A DNA stretch of 64,000 bases from assembly GCA_905221605.1 (NCBI GenBank), contig CAJNDS010000403.1, forward strand, positions 83,958 through 147,957. Reading direction: 5' to 3'. The notes beneath the pieces were generated by a model. That model saw only the letters and a list, made by a program, of their open reading frames with translations, had not been told where the DNA came from and did not search any database. This stretch comes from Symbiodinium natans. Its lineage: Eukaryota; Sar; Dinophyceae; Suessiales; Symbiodiniaceae. Made by a program: the position numbers and the translations under genes. Positions within the stretch are counted from its first letter, which is position 1. Each line of letters begins with the position of its first letter. Shown one piece after another: positions 32,701-44,099 of this stretch.

Positions 32701-35700
32701 TTCCAAGTTCCCGAAGCCCGGCAGTGCCCGAAAGCGCGTGCACTGCGAGTGCAAAGAGAGCAACAGCTGGGGGTCTCTCTGCTTCAGCACACGGACAGGA
32801 TGCGCAGGAGACGGTTACATGCAACAAAGCCAACACGGAGCACCAAAACTCAAAGCCTGCCCTCATCAACAGGACAACCCATCAGTGCAGGCAGAGCGGC
32901 TGCGCCAGCAGCGAGTGACACCCAAATAAGCCAAGAGCTCGGCAGAATGAACCCGAAGGGCAGCACCTGCAGAGTATTTGTGAGGCGGCCAGCTTTGATT
33001 CCAAAGCTTTTGCGTTCCTTCATTTGTCTCGAACTTGGTCCCCGAGAGCCCCCAGATGAATCCTAAATTCAGCACCCTCCTACCTACTTCCACGACTGTG
33101 CACGCCTTCAAAATTGCATTGTGAGGCCCACGAGGCATCAACAACTCGGGCCCATAACATGCAAAGCAATGCCCACGGCTTCCTACATGTTCTTCGTTGT
33201 GCAGAAACAAGCTGGAACGACATGACTTTTCCGTCCTCCCAAGATGGCTCAAAAAAGGCCTGTTTGTCTGACACATGTGCTTCAACAAAAATAGGGGGGA
33301 CGGGATAAATGAGGAGGCGGATCGAACCCTGGGAGTGTGAGGAGCTGACGTGAAGAGATTCTAAAGGCCTTGTAAGGCGACATGGATTTTTTGGTAAGAC
33401 AAGGGGTGAGCTATACAAATCTGCTTACTATAATAGTAGATAACATATTCACATATATACAAATCTATACATACATATATATGTATATATATATGTTTAT
33501 ATATGTATGCATGTATGCATGCATGCTACCATAAGCGCTGAAAAGGCGACCTTAAAGATCTGAACATCCCTCGCTCCTTTTTTTTTGTCTTGTGGATCTC
33601 ACCCCCGAAATGGGCCCCCAGAAACCGAAAGAACCCTACCATAATATGGTGGTTTCTGGACATAGGGATACCCTTTTTGGGGTTCCTCGAATCAGTACTT
33701 TGGGGGTATAAGAAGGGTACTTCTCTATTTGGGGAAATGCCCACCTATTTTGGGGGTTCCTCTAATAAGTAGGCTGCTTCTTTCTGCGGCCCAGGGTACC
33801 GAGCCCGCCAGCAGCCCGGAGGCGGCCATGAAGCTGCCAAAGGCTGCCGCCCGCTCCTCTGGGCCCAGAGTTGGGGGGGGCGGGGGGGTATTTGCCGGGT
33901 TTGTATGTTTTGTCCCTCGCCCAGCAGACCCCGTCTGGGATCACTCCACAGAGGGTTTAGGGTTTAGGGTTTAGGGTTTAGGGGTTAGGGTTTAGGGTTT
34001 AGGGGTTAGGGGTTAGGGTACTTCCTCGGTGTTTCGATGCTCACGTTAGCAGAAGCAGGTGCAAGGTTCTGTGTTCAAGGTCCGCACAAGACCTGCTACA
34101 TTGACAAGCCGGGGAGCGTCGGGCTTTTCTATGAAACTCTAAGCTGCCTGGGTGAAGGTTGGCTGTTCCCAAGACCTGCGTGTTTGCAGCTAGTTCCCGG
34201 CCTGTGGGTCATCAATAGCATCAGCCATGATTGCCATGTACACCTCGAGACATCACTATACTCATTATGCGCTGCCCATACCACAGCTGTCGATCGGACA
34301 TGGAATCAAGCCACGGCAAGCGCCCTGGAAGTGTCACGGCACTGGCTACAGCATCCTCTTGTCATCCGAGACGCTCCGTTAACATCGAAGCACTCCACCT
34401 GACATTTCATTGCTGAGAGGGCAAAACTTGCCCTCACTCTCCCGCCAGAACCCGTCTAAGGCAGAGGCCAATGGCTGCAACACCAGGTAGATCCACAGCG
34501 TCAGGCCTGCGACTGGTCCCAGAATTCTTCATATCAAAGCTGCTGAAGAGCAATGCTCCAAGGTGGCAAGCTTCGACAAAGAGAAACACGAAGCATGGCC
34601 TGTGGTCACGTGCAAGGACAAAGCCACGATGGGCAGCAGCCTTGTCTGAGAGACCATCTTGGCAGCAGACCATGCATCCATACTCACTGTGTGGCAGCAA
34701 GGAGGTGCCACAAAAGAAAAAACTCACCGGCCCGGCAGCGTGGCAATGCCAAACGCGCGGATCAGAGGTCTCCTTCCCAGCACATCGCTGCACGAGCCCA
34801 GACACACCTGGGTACGTTTGACTCGAAGTTTGGTACACTAAGCGGGTGCTACGTTCATGGAAAAAGCTGTCTTGAAGGGACGATGGCAGAGGCACCCAGA
34901 GCAGCGAGCAGCAGGAAATGGAGAATGCAGGCAGTGGACGACATCCCCCCTTGAATTACAGGACAGACCTTCTCTTCCTCGAACATCACAGCATAAGCGA
35001 GAACGCAGCGGAAATTTTGCCGCAGACAACTGCTAGCAAAACCAGCACAAGTCCACAACAATGGCCAGCTCTCTGATTCTGTGCTTTGCTTGCGCCGTGT
35101 ATGGCACCCTGCTTAGTTAGTTGTCAGGACACACAGTTGTAGACACATATATGTATATACTTATTTATTAGATTGAGATTTGCACTTATAATTATATCTA
35201 TGTACCTACTGGTGTATATGTAATCGCCAAGCCACGGCCACGAGCATGGCCACGAGGTTGGCCTTCGCTGATTGGATCCAGAAACCGGGCCCTATTCGAT
35301 CCGAAACCAAATCTAAGCACCCCGAGCCAAAGCTGTCAATCTATTGCTTCTCACCAAGAGGCAGCCGCGTTCGACCAGCCGAAGACAAGGGCAGCAAAGG
35401 TCGCAGCCCTTCGGCAGGGATCTGAGGAAGGGTGCGCCTCCGGCATTCTGCAACGGATTCGGGGGCGGAAAGCATTGTGCGCATTAGCCTCACAGCTTCC
35501 TGCTGCGACGGTGCGAGGCAAAGGACACCAAATGTCATAAGCAGCTTTGGACCCCTTCGGCCTCACAATCGCCCCCACCATACTTCGCAGCGAAGAATCT
35601 CAGCGGCCAAGCAACCAGAATCCCACATGCACGCCGGGCATCTGTTGCTAACCTACATACTTCCCTCCAATCGTGACAAGTGGCGTACCGACAATGTAGG

Positions 35701-35717
35701 GTACACTTGGGCCAATC

Positions 35718-35758
<41 letters not shown>

Positions 35759-36317
35759 GAGGAGCACATGACCGACCATTCTGATGTCCTTCAGCTATGC
35801 CATCGCCAAAATGCGAAAATTAGTTGGTCAACGTCTATGGGAAAGGCCCTCAGACAGTGAAGCAACATCCGACCTCACAAGCTCCTGTTGCAACACATTT
35901 CACACTCACTCCTGGAAGTAGCTAATTCCGGAAAACAACATCACAAGCGAGCACGCAACGGGGTCACAGTCACGGAGGCATGCCCTGCAAACTTTAAGCC
36001 CAGGTCAATGTCTGAAACATGCCAAGCACGAACAGCACCAGCAGATGGCGAAAGCAGTACCTGACTGCTGCTGGCAGGGGACGCAGCACAGACAAGGACA
36101 CTCCGGGCCACTTGCCTCAGCCAAGTCACAAGTGGTGACAGGCCTTGCCCAAATCGATGCCTGCTTTCTTTGGATCATTGTCAGAACCATTATCGGCCTC
36201 GGAAAGAACATGGCACAGACAGAAACATCGTAACTTTACAGCAGAAACTCTAAATCTCCGCGCCTCGAAGTCTGTGGAGTTTTCGATGGAGTTTTCGACG
36301 GACTCGCTCTCTGACAT
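29761..36317 (-). CDS. MFS transporter gene, copy 1 (TetA/MFSD14-like), many short exons
   Basis: ATG at 36317. Exon 1 (36144-36317) is acidic (MSESESVENSIENS, then SEADNGSDNDPKKAG) and ends at a GC donor (AAG then gcctgt). Next come span 1 YCFRHLLVLFVLGMFQ (about 36012-36061), RIGPSVPYIVGTPLV (35.68 kb), FFAAKYGGGDCEA (35.58), ATFAALVFGWSNAA (35.4), VYMAIMADAIDDPQAGN (34.22), LMYLFCVFPESAKN (32.6), RFMMGYLGYTR (31.08), CLLGPAVKRCGQVRVLQYC (30.83), SESEQGLVQGAVASMTKA (30.27), AATVGFVIFSAVFGL (30.04, donor gtgaca) and a last exon LPSFALIATW ending TAG at 29761. Each piece has a counterpart in copy 2 in the same order, so the two genes are a head-to-tail duplicate. The last exon departs from copy 2 after ALIATW, which may mean a frameshift or different splicing. 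Predicted 12-span secondary transporter; substrate unknown. Confidence 0.7.
31186..31542. repeat. Short segment bounded by outward-facing telomere-type arrays
   Basis: A CCCTAAA array occupies 31186-31231, with a partial copy at 31152-31165, and a TTTAGGG array occupies 31496-31542. The roughly 265 bases between them are unrelated to the arrays. The polarity, C-rich strand at the left and G-rich strand at the right, is that of the two ends of a linear chromosome, not of a telomere fusion. It lies within an intron of transporter copy 1. Confidence 0.85.
31550..31660. mobile_element. Probable copy of a G/C-run MITE-like family
   Basis: Directly after the right telomeric array lie gcacccctaat, tagtaggattcccttctactaa and cccctattttcggaaacaccccc. 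The last word is nearly identical to the right arm of the inverted-repeat element at 43171-43281, and the spacing words resemble the block at 33596-33775. No coding capacity. Assignment rests on shared words only. Confidence 0.45.
33421..33530. repeat. AT-rich microsatellite (tatg/atac)n
   Basis: An imperfect run of atac, atat, tatg and catg words, partly palindromic, in an intron of transporter copy 1. A similar but shorter tract of tatatg words is at about 35145-35220. Confidence 0.85.
33596..33775. mobile_element. Probable MITE-like element related to 43171-43281
   Basis: This stretch contains repeated words ttggggttcctc, ggggtataagaagggtac, tatttgggg and tattttgggggttcctc, plus an internal palindrome around ccataatatgg with flanking agaaacc/ggtttct arms. 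The same words occur, partly on the other strand, at 31550-31660 and 43171-43281. There is no open frame of note. Confidence 0.45.
33953..34019 (+). repeat. Interstitial telomere-type array (TTTAGGG)n with TTAGGGG variants
   Basis: About nine tandem units, three of them the TTAGGGG variant. It lies within transporter copy 1, just 3' of a G-run (ttgggggggg at about 33870). Confidence 0.95.
35718..35753. repeat. (GA)n microsatellite
   Basis: About 15 consecutive ga units on the plus strand inside transporter copy 1, near the exon encoding RIGPSVPYI. Confidence 0.95.
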
Positions 36318-37620
36318 TGCAGCGACCAGCTTTGTGTGTGTGCTGATATCGGAAGTTCTTCTAAGGCACTCCTTGAAGCTTGCACCGAGGCTTCACATGC
36401 AAACATCCTCGCATGTCACATCCGTTCTGCTGCGGTAAGCGAGCTCGATCCAACTGCGGCATTAGACAGCGGTGGAGTAGAGCAGATGCCCGTAGCAGGC
36501 CTGTAGCTCTTTCTCTCACAAATCACGATGTCGTGCCCCTGTCCGTACTTGGTCTCATGTGGTCATGTAGCCGGACGCATGCTTCCACGGTCTTCCAGCT
36601 TGCCACATGTTTTCTCTGGCATTTTCAGACGGTGGACCATCCATAGCTCCAAGCCAGGGCAAGCATCAAGGATCCGCTCGCACGAGGACAGGCGAGACTG
36701 AACTCAGTGAACAGATACGTGTGACTCAGCGCTGAAGTGGTAAACACCAAGTATTTATCGATTATTCTGTTTCGGGGAAGTAAGGCCGGGATGAAGACCT
36801 GCAGAAGATGAGACAGACTGCCCCGCAACGCGCGAGCGACTAGAGGGAAAACAACGGCTTTCAAAGGGCGAGAGACTAGTGCGAGTCGAGGTCTACATCT
36901 CCCTCTTTCACCTGGAAAAGCGCTCCAGGAGCCTTGGATCTCCTCAGAAGCGCCTGCACAGCATACAGAAGACAACTCTAACTGTGATTGTACAATCTTT
37001 ACAACCTTGAGTTTCAGTACTGTTTCAGTAGGTTGGGCCAGGTGTCTGCACGTTTCATGTTGCCACCAAGCCCGCCACCGGGCAGAGAGCGGAGTGTCTA
37101 TCCGCTCGCCCGCACCGTGCTCTGCGTGAAGGTTTCGGCTCTTGCACTCGCACGCAGGCCAAGGCTTCGGAACGACATCTCAGCATGGTGAAGGCTTAGC
37201 TTTGGATAGCTTTGGCTGAAACCGTGGTTGGCTCGATGGCCAGGGCAGCGCATGAGACAGTTAACTTCGTAACTGCTGCATGACCAAAATGGGGTGAAAC
37301 TCTAAGGGGGGTCTTGGCAGAGTACCAGGGTGGCACGATTGACCATGCAAAGACGCCAGGGATTAGGCGTTAGCGTGTACCTCTTAACCAAGGAAAACCA
37401 GAACCAGCCGCCACCTGCCAACCTGGCATGGCTCTTCTTCAGCACGTTGCACGCGCTCAAAATCTCAGGGCGTCGCAACAGCTCAGCACGTCACAGATGG
37501 CATCCTGACAGCTCACGCGCAAGAGTCTTCTGCTCATTCTGCTGGCGGTTTGTCAAGAACTGAGCACAACGTTGCATGTCGATGCGGCATTGGTGAAAAA
37601 TGGTGAAAATACTGTGCTGC
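36318..37620. other. Region upstream of transporter copy 1
   Basis: The minus strand is open at 36625-36975 for about 115 codons without an ATG or recognisable motif; I do not call it. Otherwise no exon is convincing. The promoter of transporter copy 1 should be at the left end, but no TATA-like or TTTT-box motif stands out. Confidence 0.35.
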
Positions 37621-37621
37621 T

Positions 37622-37657
37622 CCCTAAACCCTAAACCCTAAACCCTAAACCCTAAAG
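37622..37657 (-). repeat. Short telomere-type array (CCCTAAA)n
   Basis: Five CCCTAAA units on the plus strand, immediately 3' of the stop codon of the SH3-like gene (stop at 37693-37695). Confidence 0.95.
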
Positions 37658-37692
37658 CCTTGTTGGCGGTCCTCTTCTGACTCTTCCGCATC

Positions 37693-38347
37693 TCACATCG
37701 GCACGGCCTTCTTCGGCAAGAGTCCTCCACGGCCATTGTGCGTGGCCCAGACCCACTCGTCATTGCCATCCAACGGCCAGACTTTCACCTTGCTCGGTTT
37801 TCATACTCTTTGAGAAATACACACGGACAAGTATGGGATACCACGCCAGGTACACCCACATTTACCCCAAGCCTCCCACATCCTGTTGTCCCGATACATC
37901 TACAAGTAGCTTGGCAAACCTGCGAGTCAAAGGCCGTAGGCAGCCGTAGACTACCCTGACACTGCCAGGTGGCCTTTTCGCCCTTGGGAACCACAAGGAA
38001 GGGCCCTCCAGCAGACGCCGGCGTCTCCACTTTGACCCCCACTTGGAGCTCACGCGGGCTGCTGGTTGCCTGGTCCAGTGGATTGTCCAGTGGAGCAGGT
38101 GCTGAGAGGCAGGTTTTCAATACGCACTTCCAGCTCGCTTTTTGTCGCCTGGTGCTAAAACCGGAGGCGGTGTAACCGAACAAAACAACCCCACTGCACT
38201 CCAACCTGCAGCGGACTATAGTGACTCAACGGTTTGGGTGCCATGGGCGCCCCTCCTCTGCAACTGGGCGATAGTCCTTGTTGCGCTGCCTGGGCAACAC
38301 AAGACAGCGACAAACGCGGCAAAGAAGCCCGCGGAAAGCCTTGCCAT
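37693..38347 (-). CDS. Small secreted protein with SH3-like C-terminus, several short exons
   Basis: ATG at 38347 begins a classical signal peptide, MARLSAGFFAAFVAVLCC with PGSA as likely cleavage site, then RTIAQLQRRGAHGTQ. Later exons read KSELEVRIENLPLSTC (about 38080-38140, acceptor ttagcaccag), GGPFLVVPKGEKATWQC (about 37950-38030, donor gtagtc) and FAKLLVDVSGQQDVGGLG (about 37870-37925, donor gtaaat). The last exon (37693-37788, acceptor gagcaag) reads VKVWPLDGNDEWVWATHNG, then RGGLLPKKAVPM and TGA. The ending (two aromatics, NGRxGLLPxxxV) matches the second half of an SH3 or bacterial-type SH3b domain, and LVVPKGE fits its first strands. Likely an extracellular or lumenal binding module; partner unknown. 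The order of exons is clear, while two middle junctions are approximate. Confidence 0.6.
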
Positions 38348-39552
38348 CTTGGGCCGCTTGTGCAGCCATGTCTCGAATGGCGAAGCTTCTTCTTGCTCAC
38401 ATGGGCCCGTTGCTGCTTCATCTGCTCGTACGCCATAACCTTTGTGAGAATGTGCCTGCAGAAAAAAGTGCCCAGGCAGCGGTCAAAGGAATTTGGTTCG
38501 CAACACTGAAGCAGCAATGAATGCTACTCGCGCACTTCCGCGCCGGTTGAACGTTCGAGGCCTTTGAAGGGCTTATCACACATCCCTTGAACTTGATCTC
38601 ATCCCGGACCTGCGCCAGGCAGGCACCAGGAAGAAGAAGACAACAAGGCCTTAGCCACGCATCCCGTCTGGCAGCGTTTCGTCTAGATTCATGCTACTCA
38701 TGCATCTGTAAGGTGGATGATGCTTCAGGGAGGCGATGCACACAGTAGATCAGTAGATCTGTTCTTTCCCAAGGCGCCCATAACAAACTTCATCAGCCTG
38801 CCGGCACATCACCATTGGGCTCCAGCACAAGAAGTGTCATTCTCTGCACCGCAGGCCAATCTGCCGTGCACAACAGTTGACAATTCGGCCTCTTGTGAGG
38901 GGCACTGGATGCCGCCGCCAGGACACCAGCATCAAAACAGTGCTCCCAAGAGAAACCGATGAGAATGGCGATTGCCTCACGGATTTATTTACGCGCGCCA
39001 GCAAACTTAACCTGGACAAGCTCTGTTGTTCCAAAGGCGGGATCCAGAATGGTCAGAGGATGTGAGTCCCGTGTCTTCATCCGGCCTAAGGCCTGAGGCC
39101 GTTGGCCTCACAAGCATTAAGCCCAATTCAACTGACCGGCAGGACGTGAGCCTGGATGATCACGCGAATCGCCTTGGCGCCATCCTGCGTGGAGGACAGT
39201 AGCTTCGAAGAATTGCCCACGAGCTGCTTTCATTCTCATTCTCGCCTGACGCTGTGCCATACGTGCGGTCCTGTGAATTGCTTGATCCTCTTGTCTGGTC
39301 GTCGATGAAGTCGAGCCTCAGAGGGGTTGTGCTTCCAACATGGTTCCAACTGGCCAGGACATGTTTGTCAAAGGAGCAAGAAAACTGCGCAGCCACAGAC
39401 GACGGACAGCGCCAGAGCCTTGGAAGCAAATGTGCTGCATTGCATGCTAGTTTACGGTGCCTTTCCTTGCTTTTCTCCTCTTCTTCTTATTCTTCTTCTT
39501 CTTCTTCTTCTTCGGGAGGCGCGCGCAGAGGGGGCGTTGTGTCGAACGGTTT

Positions 39553-39588
<36 letters not shown>

Positions 39589-39946
39589 CACGCTAGGCCC
39601 CAAGAAGGGGAGACGCCCGGAAGGGCGCGAGCCCAGACAAGAGTGTCCTTGGAGCTCACCCCCAGAACCCCGCAGAAGGCCGCACTGAGCCCGCAAGAGT
39701 CCTGCCGAGCATGCCTAAGCTAAGGTGCCTACCCCCCAAAGCCCACAGCGAGTTCTGCCGAGCATGCCAGCCCCGAGTATCGGAGTGCACACCCCCAGAG
39801 AGTTCCGCAGAGAATCCCGCCGGGACAAACACACGAAGTAAATGATGTATTTACTTTTGATTTAGTTGTTACCCTTACTTGCTTCCTTATATAATGGCTT
39901 CCACCACTGAAACATCTGTAGCCCACGACCCTTGCTGAAATCGTCA
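38348..39946. other. Intergenic region with simple repeats
   Basis: Contains a cttctt tract at about 39478-39512 and a (ct)n tract at 39553-39588. Both are pyrimidine-rich on the plus strand, hence purine-rich on the transcribed minus strand. A plus-strand frame at 39254-39688 is only the translation of these tracts. I see no supported exon. Confidence 0.45.
39478..39588. repeat. Microsatellites (ttc)n and (ct)n
   Basis: Two polypyrimidine tracts separated by about 40 GC-rich bases. Neighbouring frames through them give Ser/Leu or Arg/Glu low complexity, so they should not be read as protein. Confidence 0.9.
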
Positions 39947-42790
39947 CTAGAAAGCACGGAACCTAAGCCCCATTTCTGTAGCAAGATCCGGGAGTCTCTG
40001 ATCCTGCCCACGAGCTCCTGTGGGTGTGAGGGCCCAGGCGCGCGCATGCGCGCGCAACACTGTGGGTGGTCCTGGAAGGGGCACGATGATGGCCTGGAGA
40101 GTTTCCCCCCTCAGCATGAAACCACGGTGACGGGGGCCATCCGCATGATCGTCCATCTCTGAGCAGGATCCGAAGCCAAACGCTGCTCTGCATCGAGGGT
40201 GTAGCTTTCGTACTTGGCCGCGGCAACTGCACACGCACCGCAGCTGAGCACAAGACCAGGATGATTTGACCAATCATGGCCTCGTAATTGAACATGTCCT
40301 GGGCGGAGAGCTGAAATGCTTTATGATTTGCCACCGCCTCTATCCAAAGACCAGGGTGCAGAAACAACTTCACCATCCCCACAGAATGCATCTTGCATAG
40401 CCTAGCCACTAGCCGAATACTTCAAGTGTTAAATGGTGAACTATCCAGACAGTTGCTCCGTGCAGCCCGGTCTGAGGCCCATGCCCATTTGACCACCAAC
40501 CACCTGAGGTCTTGATGCCAGCAAAGCAGCACGAGCAGCGAGCAAAGCCCCTTGCATTTCTGCAGACATTTGCTACGTTTCCTGGGTGTTGAGATGCCAA
40601 CTTGGAGCCGAAGAGAACCAACCATGCGAAGCACATCGCCAGAAAGTTGCACAGGATCTGGCCCATTCGGGCACCTGAACTTCATCCAAGCTATTTCTGT
40701 TCCCTTCCGGACTCCGTGGGCAAAAACACGTATTGCTCCGAGTTATGTACGTATGTGTGTGTGTGTGTGTGTCCGTCCGTGCGTGAGTGTGCCTCCACTG
40801 CCCCAAAGACTCTAAATAGTCTTTGGCTGATTTATGCCGGGATCATGGGAGGCCTCCTTAGAGAGCCATAGAGAGCCTATACTAGCAAGACCTCTCTGAG
40901 CGTCTGGTGCGATGAGCTGGGAAATGTGCGCATGCGCGTGTGGATGCGTGAGTCTCGATTGAGGCACAGCTTCAAACAAGCACAGCATTCCACTCTCGTT
41001 TCTGAGGCCAGTCACAGAACGGCTCCTCTTCCTGATTCTCTTCCTTCAAGGAGCTGTGCACAAGCATGACCAGACATCGCACATGTGAAAACTTTGGCTA
41101 AAGAAGTCCTGCCAACCAAGGACCCCAAACATGTCTCTGTCATGAAACGCGGCCAATTTAGAGTAGAAAGCATCGTCCTCCGAGGTTTCCCCGTGCAGTA
41201 GCTTCAGCGAGAGGACCTTTGCTGTACTTTACTATCCTCGCTCAAGTAGGGGGATGAATCCAAGACTGGCATTCCCTCAACTCTCTACACTGGCGTGCAT
41301 GTTAGCCTCCAAGAACGACAAGACCACAAAGAACTCAGGAAAAAAGGAATTCGAAATGGTTAGGATTGCACCTCCACCTCATGCACCTCTGAGGTTCTTG
41401 AGACACGGCTTTAGAAGTGAGGCCGTCACGATGGCAGTGAGACAAAGGAACACGGCCAGTGCCTCGGCTGCGAACGGCGCAGCACATGCCTACACGGTTG
41501 GCCGCCTGCTCAATCAGCGAGGCTTACTGCCCGCAGCATCGGCGGAAGCACTGTTACGCCGCATGCGAAAGACTGGAAGACTTTGGAAGCGTATCATGTC
41601 ACAGCCTCGCGGAGACATGACCAAGTGACGATGTACCACATCAGCTACAGTAAGGCGACGAAGTGCGCCGCGTTTAAATTGAGTCTACACTGACCTCCGC
41701 GAATGGGAACATTTCATCGTTGTAGCCTCCCCACTGGAGGCTGATCTGCTGATCTGAGCAGCTGGCGAACAAGATCCCGATTTGCGACCAGCTGTGAACC
41801 ACGATGGGGATCTGCAATTTGGGCACCATCCAGCGAATGAACGAACGACTATGTAGATGCCAAGTTCCCTCTTGTACCTTCAGAGTACCAGTGCCTAGAG
41901 ATCACCACAAGCTCGGCCTCCTCGCCCTCCGCGTTGGGCATCACACCGCCCACTGCAAACCGCAAAGCCTCAGCTTTCGACGGACTTGGCTTCTCTTAAC
42001 ATGCCGAGGCATGCGGAAGCGTGAGGAAAGCTGAGACGCGCGCCTGCACAATTAAGAAGGACAGTGACAGAGACGACCTTGGCAGTTCGGTCGTTAGGAT
42101 ACACCTCACGTTGCCTGCGCTTGAGAAGAGACTGACAAGCTAGGAGTGGCACACATCGTTTTCTGCCTCCACGACCTTAGCGCATGCAAGATCGGACTGA
42201 AGCATGCCTTTGTCAGCCGTGTGGCGTGCCTGGCATGGCATGCTCGAGTACGATTCGCAGCAGAGGATTGTGGAAAACGTGTGCAGAATGGGAACCGCAT
42301 GAAATAACATGAAAACACCACAGTCTCAACACATACACGCATGACATCACATGACACTGCAGGTGAGGTGCAGTTTCGTTGCAGAGGCCAACCCGAAGAG
42401 GATCACCTGAGCTATGGGACGCTAGCCCCTTCAGGAAGCAAATCCTGCGGAGGCGCTGCTAGTGAGGTGAGAAGGCTTGTGAGGCTTGTGCCGTAATTTC
42501 TCAATATTTCTCACTTGCGCACTCTGAAGCCAGAATGTGGAGTCAAGCCGCTTCGGTCCATGGCTTTTTGTCGGAAGAGACGGGCGAGAGCGAACATTGC
42601 CTGCGGTGCGCGAGCGAAAGGACGTGACCAAGCGACGATGCGAGAGCGTGAGAGCATGAGAGTGATGAGGAGCATGAGTTCCGTGAGTGAGAGCGACGCG
42701 GGCAAAGCGAGCATGCAAACCGCCAACGTGAATAGATCCCTGATACTCATGCCTGGAGGATGCCGAACATGATCAGGCCCTCAGGAAAGC
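39947..42790 (-). CDS. Exons of an unrecognised multi-pass membrane protein (3' part)
   Basis: Successive minus-strand pieces read as protein and mostly end at splice-like borders. They are SIRDLFTLAVCMLALPASL with TELMLLITLML (about 42.6-42.75 kb), VILFGLASATKLHLTC (42.4), QSLLKRRQREVYPNDRTAK (about 42.12, donor gtcgtc) and GGVMPNAEGEEAELVVISRH (41.93, donor gtacaa). Then LQIPIVVHSWSQIGILF and LQWGGYNDEMFPFAE (41.72-41.86, donor gtcagt), EALAVFLCLTAIVTASLL (41.4, donor gtgcat), HGETSEDDAFYSKLAAFH with FGVLGWQDFFSQSFHMC (41.05-41.23), ILCNFLAMCFAWLVLFGS (40.6, donor gtagca), GLWIEAVANHKAFQLSAQDM (40.3) and YESYTLDAEQRLASDPAQRW (40.17). It ends QRLPDLATEMGLRFRAF TAG at 39947. There are at least four hydrophobic spans with alternating charged loops. 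I cannot name the family. It may be continuous with 44.1-46.6 kb. Confidence 0.5.
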
Positions 42791-44090
42791 AAACTGCCCC
42801 AGTCACCCATCACCCCAGCTGCGCTTGGGCACAGGCCGGAATCATTGCCATGAAGGGTGATGTGGTGAAGATCTGCCATCATCAGGCGAAACCCCCGAAA
42901 TCTCAAACCTCCATACCTCAGCCTACAGGTACAAACTTCAAGGCCCTGGGCACGACATGCTTTACTCTTGCTTCATGGACCCGGACGCACGTCCATCACT
43001 GGGAGGCTACCTTGGGGATCAGGCAGATTCCTGTTGCGAACAGTGGTGCCCAGTCTCGCCCAGCCGCTAGAATGGCTTTTGACACATCCTAGAAACATGA
43101 GGTCACCTACGTTATCCTGTCGTAACTGGGCGAGTTGAGTCGCGCTGTCAGCATGTCCGGTTGCCCATAAGTGGGGGTTCACGAAAATATGGGTACTCTT
43201 TTGGGAGGTCCGAACGAAAATTAAGGAATATACTATTTTGGGGGTATATTCAGGGCACCCCCTATTTTCGTAAACCCCCAAGTCGGCTCAATCAGATCCA
43301 TGGATTGGGATACCATGGCCCAATGCCTCCACCTCCTGAAGCTGGGCTCCGGAATTGATGGCCGCAAAACCAGACCTCGGTTCTTGCCATGTTTTCCTCG
43401 TGCTCTCCCGTTCTCTTCTATGAAATAGCTATGATTTCGCATACCTGGGTCGAAACTGAGTACGGTTCTCAATATAGTATACTACGGTCTGAGAATGTTT
43501 CCCATATCCCAGTCGTACTTTTTCTGTACCCTCCCTGGTAAAATACACCCCGGCACCCCCTTCCCCTACCCTAGCCCCCCCGAGCAAACCCTGACTGCCC
43601 CTCCCCAGCCCCCATGCGTATTCTTTTCGAATTTTTCCCACATTTTTTCCTATATCCCCTTTCGTGCTTCTTGTTGTTTTCTCGCTGGGAAGATACAAAA
43701 AAAATGGCTATCTTCCCCCCCTTCCCAACCCGGGCGGGCCAGAGCGGCGCAGAGGCGTGTTAAGTTCGTATTCTTGTACTTTCCCATATATTCTTCCCAT
43801 ACTGTAACCCATTTCGCATCCCATGTATTCTCCCTGGGAAACTACAGGCTAATTCCACCCCGATTGCTCCTTAAGTGTGCGCTTGCCTGCGGACAAGTAT
43901 TGGTTTCGCTTTGGATCTGCATTGCATTCTGCGGGTCGCAGTCGTTTTCACATTCGATTTCACATTAATTCTGTAAATGAAAGTTTTGCTCGTTTCAGCA
44001 TCCTGGCCAGCAAAGTTGTTTATTATTCTAGTGTGCGCTCCGAAGACACGAGGAGCCTGGCTCTGCAGTTAATGCAGCCTGAGCACATGT
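42791..44090. other. Insertion-rich interval between exon clusters
   Basis: Contains the inverted-repeat element at 43171-43281 and, at about 43470-43850, a stretch with repeated words tttcccat, ctgggaa and tattctt plus C and T runs that looks like a further non-coding insertion. Either these sit in one long intron of the membrane-protein gene or they separate two genes. Confidence 0.45.
43171..43281. mobile_element. MITE-like element with 20-bp terminal inverted repeats
   Basis: The left arm gggggttcacgaaaatatgg (from 43172) and the right arm ccctattttcgtaaaccccc (to 43279) are near-perfect inverted copies. Between them a second inverted pair aatatac/gtatatt brackets tattttggg. About 110 bases long and without coding capacity, it fits a miniature inverted-repeat element. 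Target-site duplication is not evident. Confidence 0.75.
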
Positions 44091-44099
44091 GTGCCAGCA

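Noticed and set aside
36625-36975. Minus-strand frame of about 115 codons upstream of transporter copy 1
   Set aside because: No ATG, no motif and no splice partner; could be chance.
39254-39688. Plus-strand frame with Ser and Leu runs
   Set aside because: It translates the (ttc)n and (ct)n microsatellites.
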